A stretch of 64,000 bases of DNA from Siphonodentalium dalli (Eukaryota > Mollusca > Scaphopoda > Gadilida > Siphonodentaliidae), in contig CP136064.1 of the NCBI GenBank assembly GCA_032622095.1, forward strand, positions 125,661,605 to 125,725,604, in the 5' to 3' direction. This document shows, piece after piece, positions 11,391-24,697 of the stretch. Numbering within the stretch: the stretch's first letter is position 1; each line of letters starts with the position of its first letter. The notes beneath the pieces were generated by a model. That model was given only the letters and a program-made list of their open reading frames with translations, was not told the DNA's origin and did no database searches. Both the position numbers and the translations under genes were made by a program.

Positions 11391-13055
11391 TAGCTCAACT
11401 TTACTTTGTAAAGTTTGATCTATTGCCATGGCTTTGTCGTCCGTTATCCAAGCGTGTATGCATGTGTGCGTGATCCGTCAACAATTTCCTTTAGTACGGG
11501 CTACAGGTCATACCTTTGGTCGGATCATTATGAAATTTGTCATGGGTCTTGACATTGAGATGTAGATGGGAATGAGTCAATTTGGGGTCATTCGGCAAAA
11601 AAAACATGGCCGCCAGCAGCCATCTTGGATTTCAAAATTCAATCCATTAGCACGGGCTACAGGCCGGAGTGTTCGTCTGATCATCATGAAATTTGTCGTA
11701 GAATTAATATTGACATGTAGATGGGAACGAGTAATTTTGGGGTCGTTCGGCCAAAAAACATAGCCACCAGCAGCCATCTTGGATTTTAATCTTTGCATGA
11801 CTAAATCCTTTGGCACGGGCTACAGGTCGTACCTTTGGTCGGATCATCATGAAATTTGTCATGATGTTAACAATGACATGTAGATGGGAACGAGTCATTT
11901 TGGGGTCATTCGGCAAAAAAAACATGGCCACCAGCAGCCATCTTGGATTTTACTCATTTGCATTACTAAATCCTTTGGCACGGGCATGTACATGTCGGAT
12001 CATTATGAAATTTGTCATGGCTGTTGACATTGAGATGTAGATGGGAACGAGTCATTTTGGGGTCATTTGGACGAAAAACATGGATGCCAGCAGCCATCTT
12101 GGATTTTACTCTTTGCATGACTAAATCTTTGGCACGGGCAACAGGTCGTACCTTTAATCGGATCATCGTGAAATTTGTCATTGACATATAGATGGGAACG
12201 AGTCATTTTGGGGTCATTCGGCAAAAAAACATGGACGCTAGTGGCCATCTTGGATTTCAAAATTCAATCCATTAGCACAGACTACAGGCCGGAGTGTTCG
12301 TCTGATCATCATGAAATTTGTCATCGATGTTAACATTGACATGTAAATGGGAACGAGTCATTTTGGGGTCATTTGGCAAAAAAACATGGCCACCAATTCA
12401 ATCCATTAGCACAGACTACAGGCCGGAGTGTTCGTCTGATCATCATGAAATTTGTCGCAGAAGTTAATATTGACATGTAGATGGGAACAAGTAATTTTGG
12501 GGTCAAGCAGCCAGCAGCCATCTTGGATTTTACTCTTTGCATGACTAAATCCTTTGGCACGGGTTACAGGTCGTACATCAAATTTATCATGGCTGTTGAC
12601 ATTGACAATTAGATGGGAACGAGTGATTTTGGGGGTCATTCGGCCAAAAAACATGGCCGCCAGTGGCCATCTTGGATTTCAAAATTCAATCCATTAGCAC
12701 GGGCTACAGGCCATGCTGTTTGTCTGATCATCATGAAATTTGTCATGAATGTTAATATTGAGATGTAGATGGGAACGATTCATTTTGGGGTCATTCGGCC
12801 ATAAAACATGGCTGCCAGCAGCCATCTTGGATTTTACTCTTTGCATGACCAAATCCTTTGGGACGGGCTACAGGTCGTACCTTTGGTCGGATCATCATGA
12901 CTAAATCCTTTGACACCGCCTACAGTCCACTTCCCTCATCCGATCATCACCAAACTTCATATTAATCTTGATATTGATCTACTAGATGGAAGCTATCAAA
13001 TGTTTTTCGAATTTCACTGGAAAACATAGCTATCACCAACCATCTTGGATTTTAC
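11391..13055 (+). repeat. First tandem array of about 155-bp monomers
   Basis: The array opens with the leader AGCTCAACTTTACTTTGTAA, which contains the hairpin CTTTAC-TTT-GTAAAG. About ten monomers follow. Each contains the phrases GGCTACAGGTCGTACCTTTG, GATCATCATGAAATTTGTCA, GATGGGAACGAGTCATTTTG and GCAGCCATCTTGGATTT. Two monomer classes alternate irregularly: one continues TTACTCTTTGCATGACTAAA after the GGAT, the other TTCAAAATTCAATCCATTAG. The last unit before 13055 is strongly diverged. Short frames in the array are repeats of the same phrases and are not genes. Confidence 0.92.
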
Positions 13056-13333
13056 TTTATATATCTCTTCATGTTGATAATCTAGTATTACTTAGACCTT
13101 TCAACTTTCCGCATTCCTAATTGCTCCATTGACTGTAACACATGAAATTATTCCCTTTCCAAATTGAGCTACAGTGTCATTGATACTTTCATTTCTTATT
13201 CTTCTTAGTGATAATAGTTTTATGATTTTTCATATTTACCCACTGTGAGTGCATTGTGTCTCTTTAATTGTAGATTCTTTATTGTTTCCATGACAGGCAA
13301 TCAATTCTATTCATTGTGATTTTCTTCTTTCAG
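13056..13333. other. Putative intron segment with good 3' splice site
   Basis: Unique-looking AT-rich sequence that ends in TTTTCTTCTTTCAG at 13320-13333, a strong polypyrimidine tract and acceptor for the exon copy that follows. Confidence 0.4.
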
Positions 13334-13495
13334 GTATTTTGTACCTAAAGATATGGGTTCCAGATAAGCCACCAATTGATGATGTGGGATGCACTTGTTC
13401 CTGTTTTGATACAGTTTTCAGAGGTATTCATTTTAGTGGATCTATTAACCCATTCTTTCCTGAATCTGAATCTCATCTTTCTTTCCAGTTCTAAA
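13334..13495 (+). pseudogene. Second exon copy, fused to its upstream exon and truncated by a stop
   Basis: After the acceptor the frame reads ILYLKIWVPDKPPI and continues without a break into DDVGCTCSCFDTVFRGIHFS, ending SINPFFPE. Bases 13376-13464 are 95 % identical to the exon at 9874-9962. In this copy the homology starts and stops exactly at that exon's splice boundaries. The intron that precedes the 9874 exon is therefore absent, and the donor after GAA is replaced by TCTGAATCTCATC, leading to a TAA at 13493-13495. What follows GAA (ending TCTTTCTTTCCAG) resembles the tail of an intron. It may be a pseudogene fragment or an alternative terminal exon that ends the protein early. Confidence 0.6.
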
Positions 13496-13674
13496 AGTGT
13501 ATTTTGGAATGGCCTATTTTACTTTTATATGGATATTTAGTTAATAGAGAGGTTTAGATTGGAAACTTCTAACTTCGCCAATCAGGAAATATCAGTCTAT
13601 AATTTTTTCGACTTTGGCAGGAAATTGTGACCTATCGTAGAACAACTATAGTTTGTACAAAACTTGATAGAACA
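13496..13674. other. Spacer, nothing recognised
   Basis: Non-coding sequence between the exon copy and the next transposon. Confidence 0.4.
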
Positions 13675-13679
13675 CTGAA

Positions 13680-14213
13680 CAGGTCAGGCACATCCTGAAT
13701 TCCACTATTATAGCGATATGCCACTATTATAGTGATATGTGACTATAACATATTCATGTTTTCTTTATTTGCGTCGGGGAATAGAAGACGGCGCATACCA
13801 GTGCACAGCCAAATGTCACTCATAACAATATCGCAGCGAATGAACAGTCTTCCAACAAAATTCGTTGTGCAATCTTTTGTGCCAGCTTTGATATTCAATA
13901 ATATTATACTATTACTAATATATCCCGTTCTAAACGACAATAGCAGGATGACTCAATCGCTCCTTTATAACAATATTTCAACTAATTGCATGCTAATTGA
14001 GTTGCTTATCGTGTGTCGTCATGATTAATAATTATCCCGGACAAACTATATGCATGGTATCGAGTTGGTGCGATCTGATTTTGAATAATATTTGTGGGAA
14101 ATATGATTTTGGATTATCCCTCTTTTATCAAATTAACAAAATGATAATGGTCAAATACCACTATAATAGTGGAATATCGCTATAATAGTGGAATTCAGGA
14201 TGTGCCTGACCTG
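13680..14213. mobile_element. Terminal-inverted-repeat element with 5-bp target duplication
   Basis: The ends are near-perfect inverted repeats of about 60 bases starting CAGGTCAGGCACATCCTGAA and continuing with two copies of CCACTATTATAG. The flanks carry the direct repeat CTGAA (13675-13679 and 14214-14218). The 534-bp interior has no transposase; its open frames are accidental. A 5-base duplication does not fit hAT (8), Tc1 (TA) or piggyBac (TTAA), so the superfamily is left open. Confidence 0.82.
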
Positions 14214-14218
14214 CTGAA

Positions 14219-14423
14219 TGTGAATATTACACACAAATGGCAGCCTTATTTTATACTATCTTTAGTATGGCACATTTCACATCTCATTGATAACTACATA
14301 AATTCTGCATTATGTTGTAATGTCTTTGTTTGGAAATAAAAGACAACTGGCTGACAACTGGATAATATCTTTTGCTGCCTAGGACAAATAGAATTATAGT
14401 CTGTTCATGACAAATAGAACTAT
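14219..14423. other. Spacer, nothing recognised
   Basis: AT-rich, no open frame. It contains a short local repeat, AATAGAATTATAGTCTGTTC and AATAGAACTATAGTCTGTTT, at 14389 and 14413. Confidence 0.4.
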
Positions 14424-14431
14424 AGTCTGTT

Positions 14432-15209
14432 TACAATTCGGGAATTATTTTTTCGATTCGATTTTTTATTCCACGTAATCGCAATTTGATTCAACAAAAG
14501 TACATTATCTGTGCGGACATTGTCAGTGGGGCACAACACAATCTAAAAATGTTTGATGAGATCAGCATAAGATCTGACTCATATGTGAATCTTCCAGCAG
14601 ATAAGCGAAGTTTTATCATGAAATAAGTTACATAATGTATCGGACATTCACGCACAAATGTTGTGTCATGTTTTTCCACAAAGACAGTAGACTTGTGTCT
14701 TTTATGTGATAATTCCAATGTGCGCGTATATCAAGCTATGTTATTTTATGTCTATGTATAAAAAAGAAGAAAAACTGACCATACCGAGGCATGCAGATAT
14801 TTTCCCCCATGTTGTGTATAGACATAGCAAATGACAAGTGGAGCCCTATTATAATTAATTATCATCTTTCGCCATTGTAGCGGATTCCACGTTAATATGT
14901 TATCACTATGGGTGATGCTGCACCTGACTCCGAATGTTGCCATTAGGTTGGTCCATGCATTTTGATAGGGTAACATCAAGAGTTTATAATTTTATTATGT
15001 GATGGAATTTTTTGAGAATTTGATGAGTTAAATGGATTGAATTATCTGTAAACTATTGATCTATGTCTGCTATAAGAGAAACGCTTAGTGTACTTAAGAT
15101 TCTTTGAGAGAATTGGATCAAAACGGGCATTCAAAATCAAAAACGATTTGATTCGATTCAGAGGGGTGAATCGATAATCATATTTCGATTTGATGCATTT
15201 CAGGCCCTA
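14432..15209. mobile_element. hAT-type MITE with GATTCGAT-rich ends
   Basis: The element is flanked by the identical 8-base duplication AGTCTGTT (14424-14431 and 15210-15217). Both ends start with TA when read inward (TACAATTCGGGAA and TAGGGCCTGAAATGC), weakly similar beyond that. The subterminal zones carry TTCGATTCGATTTT-like words at the left and GATTTGATTCGATTCAGAG at the right. The interior has no recognisable transposase domain. The 8-base duplication points to hAT. Confidence 0.78.
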
Positions 15210-15217
15210 AGTCTGTT

Positions 15218-15818
15218 AAGCTTGACGAGCGACTTTAGAAGTTTTATCAATCGGTACTTCCCAAATATGGGTAAATGACAAGATAGAGAAACACCATAAT
15301 TCCTGTTTATTAATTTCATCGACGTTCAAATAGTAAGTCTGTATGTCGAAATCACTAGCTGAACATGCCTATATTATGAATAAACCAGAATTTAGTAAAT
15401 ATATGTACCAGTGGATATTTAGTTATTATTAAAAATTTAAGGGGATTTAGTTTTTGGAGCTGACTGGATACAGAAATAGGAATCCAAGGCTAGGATATGA
15501 ACAGTCCAAAAGAATTCCTCTTCAATGACATCCATTTTGATTGGAAATACATTTATATATTATGTTAATGATCTGCACTGGCCCACTATTCATGTCATTC
15601 TGGCACATGTTTGATGTTGCCTCTCATCTGGTCTAATTGAAGATCCTTCATGTAAATGATAGAAACCATTTGCAGCATATTAAACCTGATAGTATAGTCC
15701 TATTCTTGTGGTGACAATATCACGGGGCCATATTCACCATACTATAGCTTAGAACCGTTGCCCGATGTAGTGTGTATGTTGTGAATTATTATACTTTCAT
15801 TATCAATCAATCATTATT
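15218..15818. other. Nothing recognised
   Basis: AT-rich sequence without a supported gene or repeat, lying directly before the second array. Confidence 0.45.
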
Positions 15819-18185
15819 AGCTCAACTTTACTTTGTAAAGTTTGAGCTATTGCCATGGCTTGGTATCCGTCGTCCGTGTGTGTGTGCGTGATGCGTCAAC
15901 AATTTCCTTTTAGCACGGGCTACAGTTCGTACCTTTGGTCCGATTATTATGAAATTTGTCATGGATTGCCATCTTGGATTTCAAAATTCAATCCATTAGC
16001 ACGGGCTACAGGCCGTACCGTTCGTCTTATTGTCATGAAATTTGTCATGGATGTTAATATTGACATGTAGATGGGAACGAGTAATTTTGGGGTCATTTGG
16101 CCAAAAAACATGGCCACCGGCAGCCATCTTAGATTTTACTCTTTGCATGACTAAATCCTTTGACACGGGCTACATGTCGTACCTTTGGTCAGATCATCAT
16201 AAAATTTGTCATGGATGTTAGCAATGACATGTAGATGGGAACGAGTCTTTTTGGGGTCATTCGGACAAATAACATGGCCACCAGCAGCCATCTTTGATTT
16301 CAAAATTTAATCCATTAGCACAGGCCACAGGTCGTACTGTTCATCATTAAATTTGTCATGGATGTTAATATTAACATGTAGATGGGAACAAGTAATTTTC
16401 GGGTCATTCGGCCAAAAAACATGGCCGCCAGCAGCCATCTTGGATTTTACTCTTTGTATGACTAAATCATTTAGCACGGGCTACAGGTCGAACTTTTAGT
16501 CTGATCATCATAAAATTTGTCCTGGATGTTAACAATGACATGTAGATGGGAACGAGTCATTTTGGGGTCATTCGTCCAAAAAACATGGCTGCCAGCGGCC
16601 ATCTTTGATTTCAAAATTCAATCTATTAGCACAGGCTACAGGTCGTACCTTTAGTCTAATCATCATAAAATTTGTCATGGATGTTAGCAATGACATGTAG
16701 ATTGGAACGAGTCATTTTGAGGTCATTCGGCCAAGAAACATGGCCGCCAGCAGCCATCTTGGATTTTACTCTTTGTATGACTAAATCATTTAGCACGGGC
16801 TACAGGTCGTACTTTTAGTCTGATCATCATAAAATTTGTCATGAATGTTAATAATGACATGTAGATGGGAACGAGTCATTTTGGGGTCATTCGGCCAAAA
16901 AACATGGCCACCAGAAGACATCTTGGATTTTACTCAGTTTATACCTTGAGTCTGATCATCATGAAATTTTTCGTGGCTGTTGAAATTGGAATATAGATGG
17001 GAACGAGTCATTTTGGGGTCATTTGGATGAAAAACATGGCCGCCAGTGGCCATCTTTGATTTCAAAATTCAATCCATTAGCACAGGCTACAGGTCGTACT
17101 GTTCGTCTGATCATCATGAAATTTATCATGGATGTTAATATTGACATGTAGATGGGAACGATTAATTTTGGGGTCATTCGGCCAAAAAACATGACTGCAG
17201 CAGCCATCTTGGATTTTACTCTTTGTATGACTAAATCCTTTAGCACGGGCTACAGGTCGTACCTTTAGTCTGATCATCATAAAATTTGTCATGGATGTTA
17301 GCAATGACATGTAGATTGGAACGAGTCATTTTGAGGTCATTCGGCCAAAAAACATGGCCGCCAGCAGCCATCTTGGATTTTACTCTTTGTATGACTAAAT
17401 CATTTAGCACGGGCTACAGGTCGAACTTTTAGTCTGATCGTGATAAAATTTGTCCTGGATGTTAACAATGACATGTAGATGGGAACGAGTCATTTTGGGG
17501 TCATTCGTCCAAAAAACATGGCTGCCAGCGGCCATCTTTGATTTCAAAATTCAATCTATTAGCACAGGCTACAGGTCGTACCTTTAGTCTGATCATCATA
17601 AAATTTGTCATGGATGTTAGCAATGACATGTAGATTGGAACGAGTCATTTTGAGGTCATTCGGCCAAGAAACATGGCCGCCAGCAGCCATCTTGGATTTT
17701 ACTCTTTGTATGACTAAATCATTTAGCACGGGCTACAGGTCGTACTTTTAGTCTGATCATCATAAAATTTGTCCTGGATGTTAACAATGAGATGTAGATG
17801 GGAACGAGTCATTTTGGGATCATTCGTCCAAAAAACATGGCCGCCAGCAGCCATCTTGGATTTTACTCTTTGTATGACTAAATCATTTAGCACGGGCTAC
17901 AGGTCGTACTTTTAGTCTGATCATCATAAAAATTTTGTCCTGGATGTTAACAATGACATCTAGATGGGAACGAGTCATTTTGGGGTCATTTGTCCAAAAA
18001 ACATGGCCGCCAGCAGCCATCTTGGATTTTACTCTTTGTATGACTAAATTATTTAGCATGGGTTACAGGTCGTACCTTTAGTCTGATCGTCATAAAATTT
18101 GTCATGGATGTTAACGATGACATGTGGATGGGATACAATCATTTTGGGGTCATTCGGCCGAAGACATGGCCGTCAGCAGCCATCT

Positions 18186-20671
18186 TGGATTTTACTCTTT
18201 GTATGACTAAATCCTTTAGCACGGACTACAGGTCGTACCTTGAGTCTGATCATCATGAATTTTCTTATGGCTGTTGAAATTGTAATGTAGATGGGAACGA
18301 GTCATTTTGGGGTCATTCGGATGAAAAACATGGCCACCAGTGGCCATCTTTGATTTCAAAATTCAATCCATTAGCACAGTCTACAGGTCGTACCTTTAGT
18401 CTGATCATCATGAAATTTGTCATGTATGTTAACAATGACATGTAGATGGGAACGAGTCATTCTGAGGTCATTCGGCCAAAAAACATGGCCGCCAGCAGCC
18501 ATCTTGGATTTTACTCTTTGTATGACTAAATCATTTAGCACGGGCTACAGGTCGTACTTTTAGTCTGATCATCATAAAATTTGTCATGAATGTTAATAAT
18601 GACATGTAGATGGGAACGAGTCATTTTGGGGTCATTCGGCCAAAAAACATGGCCACCAGAAGACATCTTGGATTTTACTCAGGTCGTACCTTGAGTCTGA
18701 TCATCATGAAATTTTTCGTGGCTGTTGAAATTGGAATATAGATGGGAACGAGTCATTTTGGATGAAAAACATGGCCGCCAGTGGCCATCTTTGATTTCAA
18801 AATTCAATCCATTAGCACAGGCTACAGGTCGTACTGTTCGTCTGATCATCATGAAATTGATCATGGATGTTAATATTGACATGTAGATGGGAACGATTAA
18901 TTTTGGGGTCATTCGGCCCAAAAACATGACCGCAGCAGCCATCTTGGATTTTACTCTTTGTATGACTAAATCCTTTAGCACGGGCTACAGGTCGTACCTT
19001 TAGTCTGATCATCATAAAATTTGTCATGGATGTTAGCAATGACATGTAGATTGGAACGAGTCATTTTGAGGTCATTCGGCCAAAAAAACATGGCCGCCAG
19101 CAGCCATCTTGGATTTTACTCTTTGTATGACTAAATCATTTAGCACGGGCTACAGGTCGTACTTTTAGTCTGATCATCATAAAATTTGTCCTGGATGTTA
19201 ACAATGACATGTAGATGGGAACTAGTCATTTTGGGGTCATTCGTCCAAAAAACATGGCCACCAGCGGCCATCTTTGATTTCAAAATTCAATCTATTAGCA
19301 CGGGCTACAGGTCGTACTTTTAGTCTGTTCATCATAAAATTTGTCATGAATGTTAATAATGACATGTAGATGGGAACGAGTCATTTTGGGGTCATTCGGC
19401 CAAAAAACATGGCCACCAGAAGCCATCTTGGATTTTACTCTTTGTATGACTAAATCCTTTAGCACGGACTACAGGTCGTACCTTGAGTCTGATCATCATG
19501 AATTTTCTTATGGCTGTTGAAATTGTAATGTAGATGGGAACGAGTCATTTTGGGGTCATTCGGATGAAAAACATGGCCACCAGTGGCCATCTTTGATTTC
19601 AAAATTCAATCCATTAGCACAGTCTACAGGTCGTACCTTTAGTCTGATCATCATGAAATTTGTCATGTATGTTAACAATGACATGTAGATGGGAACGAGT
19701 CATTCTGAGGTCATTCGGCCAAAAAACATGGCCGCCAGCAGCCATCTTGGATTTTACTCTTTGTATGACTAAATCATTTAGCACGGGCTACAGGTCGTAC
19801 TTTTAGTCTGATCATCATAAAATTTGTCATGAATGTTAATAATGACATGTAGATGGGAACGAGTCATTTTGGGGTCATTCGGCCAAAAAACATGGCCACC
19901 AGAAGACATCTTGGATTTTACTCAGGTCGTACCTTGAGTCTGATCATCATGAAATTTTTCGTGGCTGTTGAAATTGGAATATAGATGGGAACGAGTCATT
20001 TTGGATGAAAAACATGGCCGCCAGTGGCCATCTTTGATTTCAAAATTCAATCCATTAGCACAGGCTACAGGTCGTACTGTTCGTCTGATCATCATGAAAT
20101 TGATCATGGATGTTAATATTGACATGTAGATGGGAACGATTAATTTTGGGGTCATTCGGCCCAAAAACATGACCGCAGCAGCCATCTTGGATTTTACTCT
20201 TTGTATGACTAAATCCTTTAGCACGGGCTACAGGTCGTACCTTTAGTCTGATCATCATAAAATTTGTCATGGATGTTAGCAATGACATGTAGATTGGAAC
20301 GAGTCATTTTGAGGTCATTCGGCCAAAAAAACATGGCCGCCAGCAGCCATCTTGGATTTTACTCTTTGTATGACTAAATCATTTAGCACGGGCTACAGGT
20401 CGTACTTTTAGTCTGATCATCATAAAATTTGTCCTGGATGTTAACAATGACATGTAGATGGGAACTAGTCATTTTGGGGTCATTCGTCCAAAAAACATGG
20501 CCACCAGCGGCCATCTTTGATTTCAAAATTCAATCTATTAGCACGGGCTACAGGTCGTACTTTTAGTCTGTTCATCATAAAATTTGTCATGAATGTTAAT
20601 AATGACATGTAGATGGGAACGAGTCATTTTGGGGTCATTCGGCCCAAAAAATGGCCACCAGAAGCCATCTT
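18186..20671 (+). repeat. 1243-bp higher-order tandem duplication within the array
   Basis: Eight monomers (18186-19428) are copied almost exactly at 19429-20671. Private variants are shared by both copies, for example GAATTTTCTTATGGCTGTTG at about 18256 and 19499, and GGAACTAGTCATTTTGGG at about 19217 and 20460. This indicates a recent unequal exchange. Confidence 0.88.
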
Positions 20672-23600
20672 GGATTTTACTCTTTGTATGACTAAATCAT
20701 TTAGCACGGGCTACAGGTCGTACTTTTAGTCTGATCATCATAAAATTTGTCATGAATGTTAATAATGACATGTAGATGGGAACGAGTCATTTTGGGGTCA
20801 TTCGGCCAAAAAACATGGCCACCAGAAGACATCTTGGATTTTACTCAGGTCATACCTTGAGTCTGATCATCATGAAATTTTTCGTGGCTGTTGAAATTGG
20901 AATATAGATGGGAACGAGTCATTTTGGGGTCATTTGGATGAAAAACATGGCCCCAGTGGCCATCTTTGATTTCAAAATTCAATCCATTAGCACAGGCTAC
21001 AGGTCGTACTGTTCGTCTGATCATCATGAAATTGATCATGGATGTTAATATTGACATGTAGATGGGAACGATTAATTTTGGGGTCATTCGGCCAAAAAAC
21101 ATGACTGCAGCAGCCATCTTGGATTTTACTCTTTGTATGACTAAATCCTTTAGCACGGGCTACAGGTCGTACCTTTAGTCTGATCATCATAAAATTTGTC
21201 ATGGATGTTAGCAATGACATGTAGATTGGAACGAGTCATTTTGAGGTCATTCGGCCAAAAAACATGGCCGCCAGCAGCCATCTTGGATTTTACTCTTTGT
21301 ATGACTAAATCATTTAGCACGGGCTACAGGTCGAACTTTTAGTCTGATCATCATAAAATTTGTCCTGGATGTTAACAATGACATGTAGATGGGAACGAGT
21401 CATTTTGGGGTCATTCGTCCAAAAAACATGGCTGCCAGCGGCCATCTTTGATTTCAAAATTCAATCTATTAGCACAGGCTACAGGTCGTACCTTTAGTCT
21501 AATCATCATAAAATTTGTCATGGATGTTAGCAATGACATGTAGATTGGAACGAGTCATTTTGAGGTCATTCGGCCAAGAAACATGGCCGCCAGCAGCCAT
21601 CTTGGATTTTACTCTTTGTATGACTAAATCATTTAGCACGGGCTACAGGTCGTACTTTTAGTCTGATCATCATAAAATTTGTCATGAATGTTAATAATGA
21701 CATGTAGATGGGAACGAGTCATTTTGGGGTCATTCGGCCAAAAAACATGGCCACCAGAAGACATCTTGGATTTTACTCAGTTTATACCTTGAGTCTGATC
21801 ATCATGAAATTTTTCGTGGCTGTTGAAATTGGAATATAGATGGGAACGAGTCATTTTGGGGTCATTTGGATGAAAAACATGGCCGCCAGTGGCCATCTTT
21901 GATTTCAAAATTCAATCCATTAGCACAGGCTACAGGTCGTACTGTTCGTCTGATCATCATGAAATTTATCATGGATGTTAATATTGACATGTAGATGGGA
22001 ACGATTAATTTTGGGGTCATTCGGCCAAAAAACATGACTGCAGCAGCCATCTTGGATTTTACTCTTTGTATGACTAAATCCTTTAGCACGGGCTACAGGT
22101 CGTACCTTTAGTCTGATCATCATAAAATTTGTCATGGATGTTAGCAATGACATGTAGATTGGAACGAGTCATTTTGAGGTCATTCGGCCAAAAAACATGG
22201 CCGCCAGCAGCCATCTTGGATTTTACTCTTTGTATGACTAAATCATTTAGCACGGGCTACAGGTCGAAGTTTTAGTCTGATCGTGATAAAATTTGTCCTG
22301 GATGTTAACAATGACATGTAGATGGGAACGAGTCATTTTGGGGTCATTCGTCCAAAAAACATGGCTGCCAGCGGCCATCTTTGATTTCAAAATTCAATCT
22401 ATTAGCACAGGCTACAGGTCGTACCTTTAGTCTGATCATCATAAAATTTGTCATGGATGTTAGCAATGACATGTAGATTGGAACGAGTCATTTTGAGGTC
22501 ATTCGGCCAAGAAACATGGCCGCCAGCAGCCATCTTGGATTTTACTCTTTGTATGACTAAATCATTTAGCACGGGCTACAGGTCGTACTTTTAGTCTGAT
22601 CATCATAAAATTTGTCCTGGATGTTAACAATGACATGTAGATGGGAACGAGTCATTTTGGGATCATTCGTCCAAAAAACATGGCCGCCAGCAGCCATCTT
22701 GGATTTTACTCTTTGTATGACTAAATCATTTAGCACGGGCTACAGGTCGTACTTTTAGTCTGATCATCATAAAAAATTTGTCCTGGATGTTAACAATGAC
22801 ATCTAGATGGGAACGAGTCATTTTGGGGTCATTTGTCCAAAAAACATGGCCGCCAGCAGCCATCTTGGATTTTACTCTTTGTATGACTAAATTCTTTAGC
22901 ATGGGTTACAGGTCGTACCTTTAGTCTGATCGTCATAAAATTTGTCATGGATGTTAACGATGACATGTGGATGGGATACAATCATTTTGGGGTCATTCGG
23001 CCGAAGACATGGCCGTCAGCAGCCATCTTGGATTTTACTCTTTGTATGACTAAATCCTTTAGCACGGACTACAGGTCGTACCTTGAGTCTGATCATCATG
23101 AATTTTCTTATGGCTGTTGAAATTGTAATGTAGATGGGAACGAGTCATTTTGGGGTCATTCGGATGAAAAACATGGCCACCAGTGGCCATCTTTGATTTC
23201 AAAATTCAATCCATTAGCACAGTCTACAGGTCGTACGTACCTTTAGTCTGATCATCATGAAATTTGTCATGGATGTTAACAATGACATGTAGATGGGAAC
23301 GAGTCATTCTGAGGTCATTCGGCCAAAAAACATGGCCACCAGCAGCCATCTTGGATTTTACTCTTTGTATGACTAAATCATTTAGCACGGGCTACAGGTC
23401 GTACTTTTAGTCTGATCATCATAAAATTTGTCATGAATGTTAATAATGACATGTAGATGGGAACGAGTCATTTTGGGGTCATTCGGCCAAAAAACATGGC
23501 CACCAGAAGACATCTTGGATTTTACTCAGGTCGTACCTTGAGTCTGATCATCATGAAATTTTTTGTGGCCGTTGAAATTGGAATATAGATGGGAACGAGT

Positions 23601-24697
23601 CATTTTGGGGTAATTTGGATGAAAAACATGGCCGCCAGTGGCCATCTTTGATTTCAAAATTCAATCCATTAGCACAGGCTACAGGTCGTACTGTTCGTCT
23701 GATCATCATGAAATTGATCATGGATGTTAATATTGACATGTAGATGGGAACGATTAATTTTGGGGTCATTCGGCCAAAAAACATGACTGCAGCAGCCATC
23801 TTGGATTTTACTCTTTGTATGACTAAATCCTTTAGCACGGGCTACAGGTCGTACCTTTAGTCTGATCATCATAAAATTTGTCATGGATGTTAGCAATGAC
23901 ATGTAGATTGGAACGAGTCATTTTGAGGTCATTCGGCCAAAAAACATGGCCGCCAGCAGCCATCTTGGATTTTACTCTTTGTATGACTAAATCATTTAGC
24001 ACGGGCTACAGGTCAAACTTTTAGTCTGATCATCATAAAATTTGTCCTGGATGTTAACAATGACATGTAGATGGGAACGAGTCATTTTGGGGTCATTCGT
24101 CCAAAAAACATGGCTGCCAGCGGCCATCTTTGATTTCAAAATTCAATCTATTAGCACAGGCTACAGGTCGTACCTTTAGTCTAATCATCATAAAATTTGT
24201 CATGGATGTTAGCAATGACATGTAGATTGGAACGAGTCATTTTGAGGTCATTCGGCCAAGAAACATGGCCGCCAGCAGCCATCTTGGATTTTACTCTTTG
24301 TATGACTAAATCATTTAGCACGGGCTACAGGTCGTACTTTTAGTCTGATCATCATAAAATTTGTCCTGGATGTTAACAATGACATGTAGATGGGAACGAG
24401 TCATTTTGGGATCATTCGTCCAAAAAACATGGCTGCCAGCGGCCATCTTTGATTTCAAAATTCAATCTATTAGCACAGGCTACAGGTCGTACCTTTAGTC
24501 TGATCATCATAAAATTTGTCATGGATGTTAGCAATGACATGTAGATTGGAACGAGTCATTTTTAGGTCATTTGGCCAAAAAACATGGCCGCCAGCAGCCA
24601 TCTTGGATTTTACTCTTTGTATGACTAAATCATTTAGCACGGGCTACAGGTCGTACTTTTAGTCTGATCATCATAAAAATTTTGTCCTGGATGTTAA

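Noticed and set aside
13732..14028. 98-codon plus-strand frame inside the 13680-14213 transposon
   Set aside because: It has no transposase-like residues and is opposed by a frame on the other strand. The element is probably non-coding.
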